A DNA stretch of 64,000 nt from Sulfuricella sp. T08. Its GTDB lineage: Bacteria; Pseudomonadota; Gammaproteobacteria; Burkholderiales; Sulfuricellaceae. Position 1 is the first letter of the stretch; every line of letters begins with the position of its first letter. A program made the translations under genes and the position numbers. The DNA is taken from assembly GCF_000971475.1 (NCBI RefSeq), contig NZ_DF967535.1, positions 1 to 64,000 of the forward strand, given 5' to 3'. This document shows positions 9,210 to 18,334 of this stretch, in pieces. The notes beneath the pieces were generated by a model that made no database searches, was not told the DNA's origin, and saw nothing but the letters and a program-made list of their open reading frames with translations.

Positions 9210-12200
9210 CTACGTCACTCCAATCAGTTGTTTGATCGTTGCCAGCAACATCTCGTTGCTGGTGCGCGCTTTTACCAGAGCATTGTCCACTTCCTTCTCG
9301 CCTTCCAATCCCATTTCACTGGCCGAGAACACCATCACCGGGATCGGTGGCGAAGCGCCGTTCAACAAGGGTAGCAGGTCCTTGCCTGAGCCATCTGGCA
9401 AGCCGAGGTCAAGGATCACCAGGTCATAACGGCACCGGCCAAGCAGTTGCCTCGCCTCGGCCAAGGTGGAGGCATGATCCAGGTGAGCCACCTCACCCAC
9501 GATACTTTGTACCACCCGAAAAATATCCGGGTCATCCTCGACTTGCAGCACTCGGGGCTGACTGTCGGTCAGTTGCCCCATCACCTGTTTCAACGCCAGT
9601 ACCAGCTGATCCTGATTAATCGGCTTGCTGATCCAGTCAATCACACTGATGGCTTCGCCGTCCAATTCCTGACGGCCCTCGACTGCCTTGGCCGAAACCA
9701 CCACGATCGGCAAAGCTGCGGCCTCCTTTGACTCACGAAGCTCGCGAATCAGCGAGATCCCATCCTGATCCGGCAGGGCCAGGTCAAGCGTCATCGCGAC
9801 GTACTTACCCTGTGCCAACATTTGCTTTGCTTGCCCTGCATCATAGGCAATATCGGCTGCCAACCCGTTCTGCTCCAGCATCAGCCGAAGCAATGCAGCA
9901 ATGTCGCGATCATCCTCGCAAATCAGCACCCGCTTTTCCTTCCCGCTCAAGCCGGGTGCGAAAACGGCAGTCTCTTGCCAAACCGGAAATTCAACATAGA
10001 AATTGGTCAGCACATCCGGTGCTGAATCGAAGCCTATGCTGCCACCCATCCGCTCGACGATCGCCTTCGTAATGGAAAGCCCAAGTCCTGTCCCCCCCTT
10101 CTTGCGAGTGTCAGACGAATCCGCCTGGGCAAATTTCTGGAAAATCCGGTCACGGAACTGCTCCGGGATACCACTACCATGATCCTTCACCGCCACACGA
10201 ATACGGTTGCCCGTATGAGTAACCTCAACCATCACCTTGTCTCCCGCAGGAGAAAATTTGGCGGCATTGGATAGCAGGTTGGCCAGGACTTGCATCAAGC
10301 GGTTAGCATCCGCGTTCAACATGATGCCCGGCAGATCACTTTCAAGTTCGTAGCTCACCTCAAACTGTTCACCGTAGGCCCGGTTTGATTCCAGCGCCTG
10401 ACGCAAAAGAGGCATCAACTCCACCGGCTTGAGTTGAAACTCGATCTTGCCCGATTCAATTTTTTCCATATCGAGGATGTCGTTGACCAGCAGGATCAGT
10501 CGCTCGCTGTTCTTGTGCGCGATGTCCACCAACGCCTTGAGCTGAGGAGCCAGTTCTCCCGCCACACCACCGGCAATCAGCCCAAGAGAGCCGCGAATCG
10601 AAGTCAGGGGTGTGCGCAACTCATGGCTAACGGTAGAAATGAATTCATTTTTCATACTTTCGATCTTCTTGCGCTCGGTAATGTCGCGGAAAGACACCAC
10701 CGCCCCGACAATTTTATCCTCCTCGAGGATGGGTGAACTGACATACTCCACCGGGAAACTGCTGCCATCCTTGCGCCAGAAAACCTCATCCGACACGTGA
10801 AAGGTCTTGCCGTAGCGAAACGAGCCGTAAATATTACATTCATTCGACGGATAAGGCGTTCCATCGCTATGGGTATGGTGAGTCAGTGGATGCTGCGCCC
10901 GGCCGAGGAGCTCCTCTAGCGGGAACCCAAGCATGCGCAAGCCAGCCGGATTGATAAACGTGGTTCTTCCCTCCATATCCACGCCATAAATACCCTCATC
11001 GACCGTATTCAGAATCAATTCGTTACGACGACTGACAGCCGCAAGTTCTTCCTCGATACGCATACGCTCGGTGATGTCCTCCTTGATGCCGACGAAATTG
11101 GTGATCCGGCCAAGGCGGTCTCGAATCGAGGAAATATAGACAAATTCCCAGAACAGTTCGCCATTTTTTCTGCGGTTATGCAGCTTGCCACGCCATTCCT
11201 CGCCGGCAAGAAGGGTTTGCCACATCGTGCGATAAACTTCGTCAGGGGTCAGCCCGGATTTCAGAATACGCGGATTCTGGCCAATCGCCTCGTCAGCGGA
11301 ATAGCCGGTCACCTCGGCAAATTTGGCATTAACGTATTCGATATCCCCTCTGTCGTCGGTGATCACCACCGACACCGGGCTCTGCTCGACCGCGCGGGAC
11401 AGTTTCCGCAACGTCTTCTCATTGTTCTTGCGTTCGGTGACATCCTGCACCGTGCCTATCATGCGCACCGGCTTGCCGGATTCGTCGAAAATCACCTCGC
11501 CCTGCTCATGCACCACCCGTTCCGTGCCATCGGGCAGAATGATGCGGTGATCGATGCTGTAAGGGGTTTGGTCTCTCTGCGCATCATTCACCGCCTGCTG
11601 AACCGGTCCGCGGTCTTCGGGATGCACGAACTGCATGAACGCGTCGTAGGTTGCGTCGAACTGCTGCGGCTGCAGACCGAAAATCCGGTAGATCTCATCC
11701 GACCAGCGCAGCGCATTGGTTTCGATATTCCAGTCCCAGTTACCCAGATGGGCGATCTGCTGCGCCCGCGCCAGGCTATCGCTGCTTTCCCGCAGCGCCT
11801 GTTCGGCCTTTCTTTGCTCGGTAATATCCCGGGCAATACCGAGAAAGCCGGTGATCATGCCCTGCTCGTCGCGCAGAGCCGTCACCGTCAAAAGCACCGG
11901 AATACGACTGCCGTCCTTGCGGATATAACTCCACTCGTGAGTATCCACCTGCCCGCGGCGCGCCAGAGCCACAAACACTTCAAAGCCGGGCTCGACCGCC
12001 ACTCCCACCACAGTCATTTCCTGAGCACGGGTCAGCACTTCCACGGGATCGTGGAGCAGCGCTGGCGTGGCTTTACCAACCAGCTCTACGGCGCGATAGC
12101 CGAGCATTTTCTCTGCGGCCCGGTTGAAGGTCAGAATGATGCCATCGGGATCGGTGGCAATAATGGAATGATCAGCGCCATCCAGAATCGCCTGGTTCAG

Positions 12201-13682
12201 CCGACTGGCGCGCGACAGGGCATCTTCCGCCAGCTTGCGACGGCTTATATCGCGCACGATGCCGGTAAAAATGCGGCGCTCGTTCAGCCAGGTTTCGGTC
12301 ACCGCCAGATCCATCGGAAATGTCGAACCATCCTTGTACCGTCCTACCACCTCGCGACCGATACCGATAATCTTCTTCTCGCCCGTGCCGATAAAATTAC
12401 TGAGGTAACCGTCATGCTGGCTGTGGTAGGGTTCCGGCATCAGCATCTTGACGTTTTCGCCAATCACTTCTTCCGGCGTGTAACCGAAAATCTGCTCAGC
12501 TGCCCGGTTGAACGATTCAATGATTCCCTGTTCGCTGATGGTGATGATGCCGTCGAGCACGTTGTCGAGCACAATGCGGCTGCGCGACTCGCTTTCGTGC
12601 AGTTCTTGCACCATTTCCTCGGCAAGCGCTGTGGCACGGCGATTCGAGTTACCCAGTACCGACACGATCCAGAACAGCAGGAAAGAAACCATGCCACCGC
12701 CGATCAGCACGATCCAGGGCAGCGTCGCTTCCTGACCGGCCAAGTTTTCTCCCTTTTGGGTCAACGTAATGCGCCACTGGCGGCCGCCGACCTTGATCAG
12801 GCTCTGCCGCTTCGGCAGGTCACCAGGCCCAAGCCCATTCTGATGGTTTTTTTGTTGCAAGCGGCTGTCGAACAACGCTTCCCCGGCGGAGCCTGGAGCC
12901 GACTGTGCATCCTCGATCACCACCTCCATCCGGTTGAGAAAACGCTCGCCGATAGACTTGTTCACCAGGTCGCCCACGCGCAGACCGAAATAAGCCAGGC
13001 CCAGGAAAGCCGCGCGCCTTTGCTCGACGGTCTGGATCGGCATACCGGTCCGGTATAAGGGGGCAAAAAACAGAAATGCCTTCTGGCTGCCCTTTTCCTG
13101 AACCAGGGTAATGCCGTCGGTTGCCGCCAGTTCTCCGGTATCCCGCGCTCTTTCTGCGCCTTCCCGCCTGACCGGCTCGCTACCGACATCCAGCCCAAAG
13201 GCCTTTTCATTGCCTGCCATCGGCTCCAGATAGGTAATCACGAAATATTCCGCACGCTCCCCCTCTGGCTTTATGGCGAAATAGGGATAGCCGACGGGAT
13301 CGAGGCGCTTGTCCAGCCTTACCTGCTGTTCGAAGGCAGCCTTGTCAGCCGCAGGGACTGCCTGGATGTAGCCAGCCACTGTAATGCCGGGATAACGATC
13401 AAGAAAACCGTTATAAAATACGACGCGGCGAAATTCCGCACGCGACAGATGCTGATCCAAAACAAACACTGACTGCAACCCTGTCAGCACCTCGGAAAAG
13501 GACTGAATGCGGCGCTTCAGCGCATCCTCGGCCTGAATCGCCTGAAAATCAAAATCTTTTTGGTAATCCTCCACGACAATACGGGAGGTATAACGCCACA
13601 TCAGCACACTCAGCATCAGCCCGCATGCCAGTATGCCTAAGGCCAGGATATTGAATTTGCTGCCATGCCGCACAAGATTCAT
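9210..13682 (-). CDS. CHASE / multi-PAS hybrid sensor histidine kinase with two receivers
   Basis: This 1490-residue membrane kinase starts with a transmembrane helix (about 11-30), then a periplasmic CHASE-type sensor domain to about residue 320 and a second helix (LPWIVLIGGGMVSFLLFWIV). At least five PAS domains follow (about 365-1000), several ending in the DIT/DVTER motif. Next come HisKA with phospho-His in STVSHELRTPLTSI, a HATPase with NLLSNAAKFSPAG and GTGLGLSITKAI, and two receivers with TLDLALPDQDG and VILDLGLPDGSG. It heads the cluster and should phosphorylate the downstream receivers and Hpt-cyclase. CHASE domains sense small extracellular ligands; the ligand here is unknown. Confidence 0.93.
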   Translation of the reverse strand: MNLVRHGSKFNILALGILACGLMLSVLMWRYTSRIVVEDYQKDFDFQAIQAEDALKRRIQSFSEVLTGLQSVFVLDQHLSRAEFRRVVFYNGFLDRYPGITVAGYIQAVPAADKAAFEQQVRLDKRLDPVGYPYFAIKPEGERAEYFVITYLEPMAGNEKAFGLDVGSEPVRREGAERARDTGELAATDGITLVQEKGSQKAFLFFAPLYRTGMPIQTVEQRRAAFLGLAYFGLRVGDLVNKSIGERFLNRMEVVIEDAQSAPGSAGEALFDSRLQQKNHQNGLGPGDLPKRQSLIKVGGRQWRITLTQKGENLAGQEATLPWIVLIGGGMVSFLLFWIVSVLGNSNRRATALAEEMVQELHESESRSRIVLDNVLDGIITISEQGIIESFNRAAEQIFGYTPEEVIGENVKMLMPEPYHSQHDGYLSNFIGTGEKKIIGIGREVVGRYKDGSTFPMDLAVTETWLNERRIFTGIVRDISRRKLAEDALSRASRLNQAILDGADHSIIATDPDGIILTFNRAAEKMLGYRAVELVGKATPALLHDPVEVLTRAQEMTVVGVAVEPGFEVFVALARRGQVDTHEWSYIRKDGSRIPVLLTVTALRDEQGMITGFLGIARDITEQRKAEQALRESSDSLARAQQIAHLGNWDWNIETNALRWSDEIYRIFGLQPQQFDATYDAFMQFVHPEDRGPVQQAVNDAQRDQTPYSIDHRIILPDGTERVVHEQGEVIFDESGKPVRMIGTVQDVTERKNNEKTLRKLSRAVEQSPVSVVITDDRGDIEYVNAKFAEVTGYSADEAIGQNPRILKSGLTPDEVYRTMWQTLLAGEEWRGKLHNRRKNGELFWEFVYISSIRDRLGRITNFVGIKEDITERMRIEEELAAVSRRNELILNTVDEGIYGVDMEGRTTFINPAGLRMLGFPLEELLGRAQHPLTHHTHSDGTPYPSNECNIYGSFRYGKTFHVSDEVFWRKDGSSFPVEYVSSPILEEDKIVGAVVSFRDITERKKIESMKNEFISTVSHELRTPLTSIRGSLGLIAGGVAGELAPQLKALVDIAHKNSERLILLVNDILDMEKIESGKIEFQLKPVELMPLLRQALESNRAYGEQFEVSYELESDLPGIMLNADANRLMQVLANLLSNAAKFSPAGDKVMVEVTHTGNRIRVAVKDHGSGIPEQFRDRIFQKFAQADSSDTRKKGGTGLGLSITKAIVERMGGSIGFDSAPDVLTNFYVEFPVWQETAVFAPGLSGKEKRVLICEDDRDIAALLRLMLEQNGLAADIAYDAGQAKQMLAQGKYVAMTLDLALPDQDGISLIRELRESKEAAALPIVVVSAKAVEGRQELDGEAISVIDWISKPINQDQLVLALKQVMGQLTDSQPRVLQVEDDPDIFRVVQSIVGEVAHLDHASTLAEARQLLGRCRYDLVILDLGLPDGSGKDLLPLLNGASPPIPVMVFSASEMGLEGEKEVDNALVKARTSNEMLLATIKQLIGVT

Positions 13683-13861
13683 GTCTAACCTTTTTTTATT
13701 CGATTGTGGTTCAAGCCCACATGAAGAGCATGCCGACCATAATCGTTTAGCATGATCGGGGAAAAGTATAAATCATCTGCCTTCACTATTGCATAGAGAT
13801 TCCAGTTGATAGTAAAGAGGCTTTATTCCATCATTAGGCAAATAATTTGTCATGTCAGGAT

Positions 13862-15352
13862 ATGCGCATGCCCGCACCCATTTATTTTTCCCACGAAATA
13901 CGCCAACTGGAAGAAAAAGCCCGTACCGCCGGCGTCACCGACCTGATGGAACGGGCCGGACTGGCTGCGGCAAAACTGACGCGCGAACTGCTGGCCGGCA
14001 AGACCTCGGTACTGGTGATCGCCGGGCCGGGTAATAACGGCGGCGACGCTCTGGTGGCAGCACGCCACCTCAAAGCCTGGTGGTTCAAGGTCAACGTCGT
14101 GTTTGCCGGAGAAGCCGCCAAGCTGCCGGCCGATGCCGCCAATGCCATGCAAGCCTGGCAGGAGGCTGGCGGCGAACTGCTCGACGCCATTCCAGCCGAA
14201 GGTAAATGGGATATGGTGATCGACGGCCTGTTCGGCATCGGCCTGGCACGCGAATTGAGCGGACGCTATCTGGAACTGGTGCGGGAAATCAACCGCATGA
14301 ATCTGCCGGTGCTGGCGCTGGATGTGCCCAGCGGGCTTGACGCCGACGCCGGCCAGACCTTCCGCGCCGCTGTCCACGCCAGCCACACCCTTTCCTTCAT
14401 CGCGCTGAAACCGGGGCTGCTGACCGCCTATGGCCCGGATTATTGCGGCCAGATTCATGTCGATACGCTGGGGCTGGATGCTCCCGCCCTGCTCAAGCCC
14501 AACGGCTGGTTGCTGGAGAAAAACGAAGTGGCTGCTGCGCTCAAACCGCGCCCTCGCAACAGCCACAAGGGCATGCTCGGCAGCGTCGGCATCCTCGGCG
14601 GCGCATCATCGATGTGCGGTGCGACGCTGCTGGCCGGACGCGCTGCACTCAAGCTGGGTGCTGGTCGGGTCTATGCCGCACTGCTGGCGGATGCTGCCCC
14701 GGCCGTGGACATGGGTCAGCCCGAGCTGATGCTGTGCGCGCCGGAAAAACTCTTCCAGCTCGATCACCTGAACTGTCTCACAGTCGGGCCCGGCCTGGGG
14801 CAATCCCCGCAAGCGATTCAATTGCTCAGGCAGGCACTGGAAACCGAACTGCCGCTGGTGCTGGATGCCGATGCGCTTAATCTGCTTGCTATCCATGATG
14901 ACCTGCAGGAACTGACGAAAAGTCGCAAGGGCAGCACTATCCTTACCCCCCATTCGGCCGAGGCAGCGCGTCTGCTGTCCAGCACCACCCACGACATCCA
15001 GCAGGAACGAGTCCATTCAGCGACGCTGATCGCCCAGCGTCTTAACAGTCTGGTGGTACTGAAAGGCGCCGGCAGTATCTGCGCGACGCCCAAAGGGGAA
15101 TGGTTCGTCAACCCCACCGGCAACCCTGGCATGAGCAGTGCCGGCATGGGCGACGTGCTGTCAGGCATGATCGCTGCTCTGGTCGCCCAGCGGCTGACAC
15201 CGCAGTCAGCCCTGCTGCTGGCCGTTTACCTGCATGGTGCGGCAGCCGACGATTTGGTGGATCAGGGCATCGGCCCAATCGGGCTGACCGCGACGGAAGT
15301 CGCCGAGGCGGCCAGGATACTGCTTAACCGGTGGATTTATCCTAAGAAATAA
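13862..15352 (+). CDS. nnr: Bifunctional NAD(P)HX epimerase / ADP-dependent NAD(P)HX dehydratase
   Basis: This protein of about 496 residues repairs hydrated NAD(P)H. The N-terminal YjeF_N epimerase half carries AGPGNNGGDALVAARHL and LDVPSGLDADAG. The C-terminal ribokinase-like dehydratase half carries GTGxG-type sequence, LDADALNLL, LTPHSAEAARL and the ATP/ADP site GNPGMSSAGMGDVLSG. A longer TTG-initiated form is possible from 13847. I prefer the ATG at 13862, preceded by TCAGGA. It is the first plus-strand gene after a long minus-strand run, and its end overlaps the convergent TSUP gene by 11 bases. Confidence 0.95.
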   Translation: MRMPAPIYFSHEIRQLEEKARTAGVTDLMERAGLAAAKLTRELLAGKTSVLVIAGPGNNGGDALVAARHLKAWWFKVNVVFAGEAAKLPADAANAMQAWQEAGGELLDAIPAEGKWDMVIDGLFGIGLARELSGRYLELVREINRMNLPVLALDVPSGLDADAGQTFRAAVHASHTLSFIALKPGLLTAYGPDYCGQIHVDTLGLDAPALLKPNGWLLEKNEVAAALKPRPRNSHKGMLGSVGILGGASSMCGATLLAGRAALKLGAGRVYAALLADAAPAVDMGQPELMLCAPEKLFQLDHLNCLTVGPGLGQSPQAIQLLRQALETELPLVLDADALNLLAIHDDLQELTKSRKGSTILTPHSAEAARLLSSTTHDIQQERVHSATLIAQRLNSLVVLKGAGSICATPKGEWFVNPTGNPGMSSAGMGDVLSGMIAALVAQRLTPQSALLLAVYLHGAAADDLVDQGIGPIGLTATEVAEAARILLNRWIYPKK

Positions 15353-16097
15353 TCAGCTTCAACCCGATCAGGATGGTGACGATCTCGAAGGCGCGCTTGA
15401 TCCAGCGGTTGCCCTTTTTGATCGCGTAGTGGCTGCCGACATAGCCGCCGATCAGCGAACCCGCCAGCAGCGCCGGCATCCAACCCCAGGCGATAGTGCC
15501 GATCAGTCCCAGAACAACCGCCCCTGTACCGTTCCACACCAGCCCGCACAGTACCAGGGTATAGGCCACGGCGCGTTTGTAGTCGAGACCGAAGTGGTGG
15601 ATCAGCCACATGGTGAGGAACAGCCCGGTACCGGAAGTGATCGAGCCGTTGAGGAAGCCAACCACGAACAGGCCGACCATGCCAGTAGCGAGGGCTCGTC
15701 CCTCGCGATTTCTGGGAGCGTGCTCCATGCCCAGTTTCGGCTTGAAGAAGGAATATAGCCCCAGCCCCAATGTCAGAAATCCCAAGGCAAGCTGTGCGTA
15801 ATGCGCCGGAATCTTGAGGATGGTGCTCGCCCCCAGCACCACGCCCGGCAGCCCTGCCCCCAGGATGATCAGGGAGAAGCGCCGCTCCAGATGGCTTTCG
15901 CGCCAGTGGCGCAGGGTCGCGCCGAGCCCCAATGCCACGCTCGCCACCTTGTGGGTAGCCAGCGCCACGCCGAATGGCAGGCCGAGGAAAATCAGCATGG
16001 GGAACTGGATCAGCCCCGCCCCACCGCCGGAAAGGGCGGAAAACCAGTTGGCGAGGAAGGAGGCGAGGAAAAGGACGAGATGGTCGGTTAGGACCAT
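15342..16097 (-). CDS. TSUP-family anion exporter (TauE/SafE type)
   Basis: This 251-residue integral membrane protein has about eight hydrophobic helices arranged as two repeats, with the family glycine-rich motif SALSGGGAGLIQFPML near the N-terminus and GSITSGTGLFLTMWLIHHFG in the second half. TSUP proteins move sulfite, sulfonates or related anions. It starts one base after the DUF190 stop codon and is therefore the last gene of the ArsB-CrcB-DUF190 operon, suggesting an inorganic anion substrate. The substrate cannot be read from the sequence. Confidence 0.88.
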   Translation of the reverse strand: MVLTDHLVLFLASFLANWFSALSGGGAGLIQFPMLIFLGLPFGVALATHKVASVALGLGATLRHWRESHLERRFSLIILGAGLPGVVLGASTILKIPAHYAQLALGFLTLGLGLYSFFKPKLGMEHAPRNREGRALATGMVGLFVVGFLNGSITSGTGLFLTMWLIHHFGLDYKRAVAYTLVLCGLVWNGTGAVVLGLIGTIAWGWMPALLAGSLIGGYVGSHYAIKKGNRWIKRAFEIVTILIGLKLIIS

Positions 16098-16412
16098 CTA
16101 TTCGGTTATGCCGTATTCTGCCGGTATCGCGACGTAGAACAGCCTTAAGCCCTCGGTTTTGAGTAGCGCCAGCAGCCGTTCGGCCTGCTCCGTGCTGACC
16201 AGGAACTCGATCTCGACCGGCAGGTCGCCCGCCAGCTCGAAAAACGCCTCCTCGTGCAACCGGCCATGACGCCCGAAGCCGGCGACGGCGCGCAGCGCGG
16301 TGCCGCCCCCGATGCCCATGCCCTTCGCCTGCTCCAGCAGCCACTCGTAGAGCAGTTCATTGCCGTGACGCTGCACTTCACTGACAAAAAATTTCAGGCA
16401 AACTCCTTGCAT
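16098..16412 (-). CDS. DUF190 protein, fluoride-channel partner
   Basis: This 104-residue soluble protein is of the DUF190 family: a small ferredoxin-like alpha/beta fold with KFFVSEVQRHGNELLYEWLL, a GIGGGTALRAVAGFG loop and a final strand YVAIPAEYG. DUF190 genes usually sit next to crcB, as here (4-base gap), and are thought to assist fluoride export. The fold resembles PII-like regulators, so a nucleotide- or anion-sensing role is possible but unproven. Confidence 0.88.
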   Translation of the reverse strand: MQGVCLKFFVSEVQRHGNELLYEWLLEQAKGMGIGGGTALRAVAGFGRHGRLHEEAFFELAGDLPVEIEFLVSTEQAERLLALLKTEGLRLFYVAIPAEYGITE

Positions 16413-16416
16413 CGCT

Positions 16417-16800
16417 CTACCCTTTCAAAAGTTTGACAGTCCAGATGCCGAGCACGGTCATCATCAACGAACCGACGAGATGCGCCATGATGATCGCCGC
16501 GCCCCAGGCATACTGGGCGCGCAGCAGCAAGGTGACGGTTTCGGCCGAAAAGGTGGAGAAGGTCGTGAGCCCGCCGAGAAAGCCGGTGGCGATCAACAGC
16601 CGTGCTTCCGGCGGCAGGCCGGGATGATCGGCGAACATCGCCATCGCCAGCCCCATCAGGTAGCCGCCCACCAGATTCGCCGCCAGCGTGCCCAGCGGCA
16701 GCGTCGGGAACACCGGGTTCCACAGGAGGCCGAACCACCAGCGCAGCCAGGCTCCCACCACCGCGCCCGCACCGACGGCGAGCAAGCCGTAGAAACTCAT
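16417..16800 (-). CDS. crcB: CrcB/Fluc fluoride ion channel
   Basis: This 127-residue protein has four transmembrane helices and both family signatures: TLPLGTLAANLVGGYLMG with the pore Asn, and GFLGGLTTFSTFSAE with the phenylalanine pair and TFST break that binds the central sodium. Dual-topology dimers let fluoride leave the cytoplasm. It lies 22 bases downstream of the ArsB-like gene. The start ATG is preceded by the end of that short gap, and the length is normal. Confidence 0.96.
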   Translation of the reverse strand: MSFYGLLAVGAGAVVGAWLRWWFGLLWNPVFPTLPLGTLAANLVGGYLMGLAMAMFADHPGLPPEARLLIATGFLGGLTTFSTFSAETVTLLLRAQYAWGAAIIMAHLVGSLMMTVLGIWTVKLLKG

Positions 16801-16822
16801 AGTACGTCTTTCACGATTGCTT

Positions 16823-18136
16823 TCATCGCAGCATCATAAGCCAAGCCGCCAGTCCGAGCAAAGTGACGAGCAGCACCGGCAGCGTCAACGCCACCCCAAC
16901 GCGGCAATACTGGCCCCAGCCTATTCGGATGCCGCGCGCTTCCAGCACGTGCAGCCACAGCAGTGTGGCGAGGCTGCCCAGCGGCGTCATCTTCGGCCCC
17001 AGGTTGCAGCCGATCACGTTGGCGTAGATCATCGCCTCACGCGTCAGCGCGGAAAGATGGGCGTCGTGGATAGCCAAGCTGGCCACCATCACCGTCGGCA
17101 GGTTGTTCATCACAGCCGACAGAAAGGCGAACAGGAATCCCGCACCCAGAGTGGCCGGCCAGAATCCCCGACCGTCCAGCCATTCCAGAACCACTCCCAG
17201 TTCGGCGGTGAACCCCTGGTTGCGCAAGCCGAACACCACCAGGTACATGCCCAGCGAAAACAGCACGATTTGCCAGGGCGCCTCGCGCAACAGAGTCATC
17301 ACCGGAATGACCGCCTGCGGTTGCTGGCGGATGAAGTGCTCGCGCAGCGCCGCCAGCACCAGCAACAGCGCCGCGGCTCCAGCTATGGCCGAGACAGGCA
17401 GGCCGAGCGGACGGGCAGCAAAGTAGCCCGCCATCAGCAACGCCAGCACCAGCCAACCGGCCTTGAACACGAAGGGATCGCGGATGGCCGAGGCCGGGTC
17501 CGGCAAAGCCGAGACCTCGAAGCGCGGCGACAGATCCTTGCGGAAGAACAGCCACAGCACGGCCAGCGAAGCCAGAACCGCCAGCACGTTCACCGGCGCC
17601 ATCACCGCCGCGTAATCGGCGAAGGAAATGCCAAAATAGTTGGCAACGATGATGTTGGTGAGGTTGGAAATCATCAGCGGCAGGCTCGCCGCATCCGCCA
17701 TGAAACCGGCCGCGAAAACGAAAGCGAGCGCGGCGGCGGGCCGGAAGCGCAGCGCGTGCAACATCTCCAGCACCAGCGGGGTGAGTATCAGCACCGCGCC
17801 ATCGTTGGCGAAAATCGCCGCCACCACCGCCGTCAACAGCACGATCAGCAAAAACAGCCAATGACCGTAACCCCTGCCCCAACGCGCCACATGCAGCGCC
17901 GCCCACTCGAAAAATCCGGCGGCATCGAGGACGAGGGAAATGACGATCAGGGCGATGAAGGTAAAGGTGGCATCCCACACGATGCCCCACACTACCGGCA
18001 CGTCGGCGAGCGTAATCACGCCGGCTGCCAGCGCAACCACCGCTCCAAGCAGGGCGCCCCAGCCGATGCCGAGTCCTCTCGGTTGCCAGATCACCAAGGC
18101 CAGGGTGGCGGCAAAAATCAGGATAGCGGTCAGCAT
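16823..18136 (-). CDS. ArsB/NhaD-superfamily anion transporter
   Basis: This 437-residue membrane protein has about 11-12 hydrophobic segments and clear ArsB-type motifs: [58 protein letters not shown] and [20 protein letters not shown]. ArsB exports arsenite or antimonite, but no arsR or arsC is nearby. The downstream partners are crcB, DUF190 and TSUP, so the true substrate may be another toxic anion. It is the first gene of the operon. The short upstream region carries a 7-bp inverted repeat ending 14 bases before the ATG. Confidence 0.85.
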   Translation of the reverse strand: MLTAILIFAATLALVIWQPRGLGIGWGALLGAVVALAAGVITLADVPVVWGIVWDATFTFIALIVISLVLDAAGFFEWAALHVARWGRGYGHWLFLLIVLLTAVVAAIFANDGAVLILTPLVLEMLHALRFRPAAALAFVFAAGFMADAASLPLMISNLTNIIVANYFGISFADYAAVMAPVNVLAVLASLAVLWLFFRKDLSPRFEVSALPDPASAIRDPFVFKAGWLVLALLMAGYFAARPLGLPVSAIAGAAALLLVLAALREHFIRQQPQAVIPVMTLLREAPWQIVLFSLGMYLVVFGLRNQGFTAELGVVLEWLDGRGFWPATLGAGFLFAFLSAVMNNLPTVMVASLAIHDAHLSALTREAMIYANVIGCNLGPKMTPLGSLATLLWLHVLEARGIRIGWGQYCRVGVALTLPVLLVTLLGLAAWLMMLR

Positions 18137-18150
18137 TTAAAGTCTCGAGC

Positions 18151-18170
18151 GTAAAATGGGCGAATTTTAC
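18151..18170 (-). promoter_or_regulatory. Inverted repeat just upstream of the ArsB-like gene
   Basis: A perfect inverted repeat, GTAAAAT-GGGCGA-ATTTTAC, ends about 14 bases before the ATG. It could be an operator or a 5'-leader hairpin controlling the anion-export operon. No family assignment is possible. Confidence 0.4.
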
Positions 18171-18308
18171 CATCCGCGTCATCGCGATTCATGCTGCCGT
18201 CTTGCACACCTCCATAAATGCCAGCAGCAGGTTTCTTTCCCTCACGAAAATCCACGCAGTCCGCCAGCGTAAAAACTGGTACCCAATATCAGGTCGGGCG
18301 AACTCGGG

Positions 18309-18323
18309 GCTCCTCAAAGGAGC
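18309..18323. terminator. Small hairpin downstream of the sulfotransferase gene
   Basis: GCTCCT-CAA-AGGAGC forms a perfect 6-bp stem 12 bases after the sulfotransferase stop codon. It lacks a clear T-run on either strand, so termination is only a possibility. The rest of 18137-18334 shows no gene. Confidence 0.3.
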
Positions 18324-18334
18324 ACTTGTCGCCA

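Noticed and set aside
11178-13058. 626-codon plus-strand ORF opposite the hybrid kinase
   Set aside because: Antisense shadow of a well-supported kinase with many conserved motifs.
16817-18154. 445-codon plus-strand ORF, Gln/His/Arg-rich
   Set aside because: Antisense shadow of the ArsB-like gene.
18137-18180. Possible fluoride riboswitch before the ArsB-CrcB operon (GATGG and TTCGCC present on the minus strand)
   Set aside because: Only two short motif pieces are present, spaced wrongly. The second half of the motif and an expression platform are missing because the ATG follows directly. A plain inverted repeat explains the sequence.
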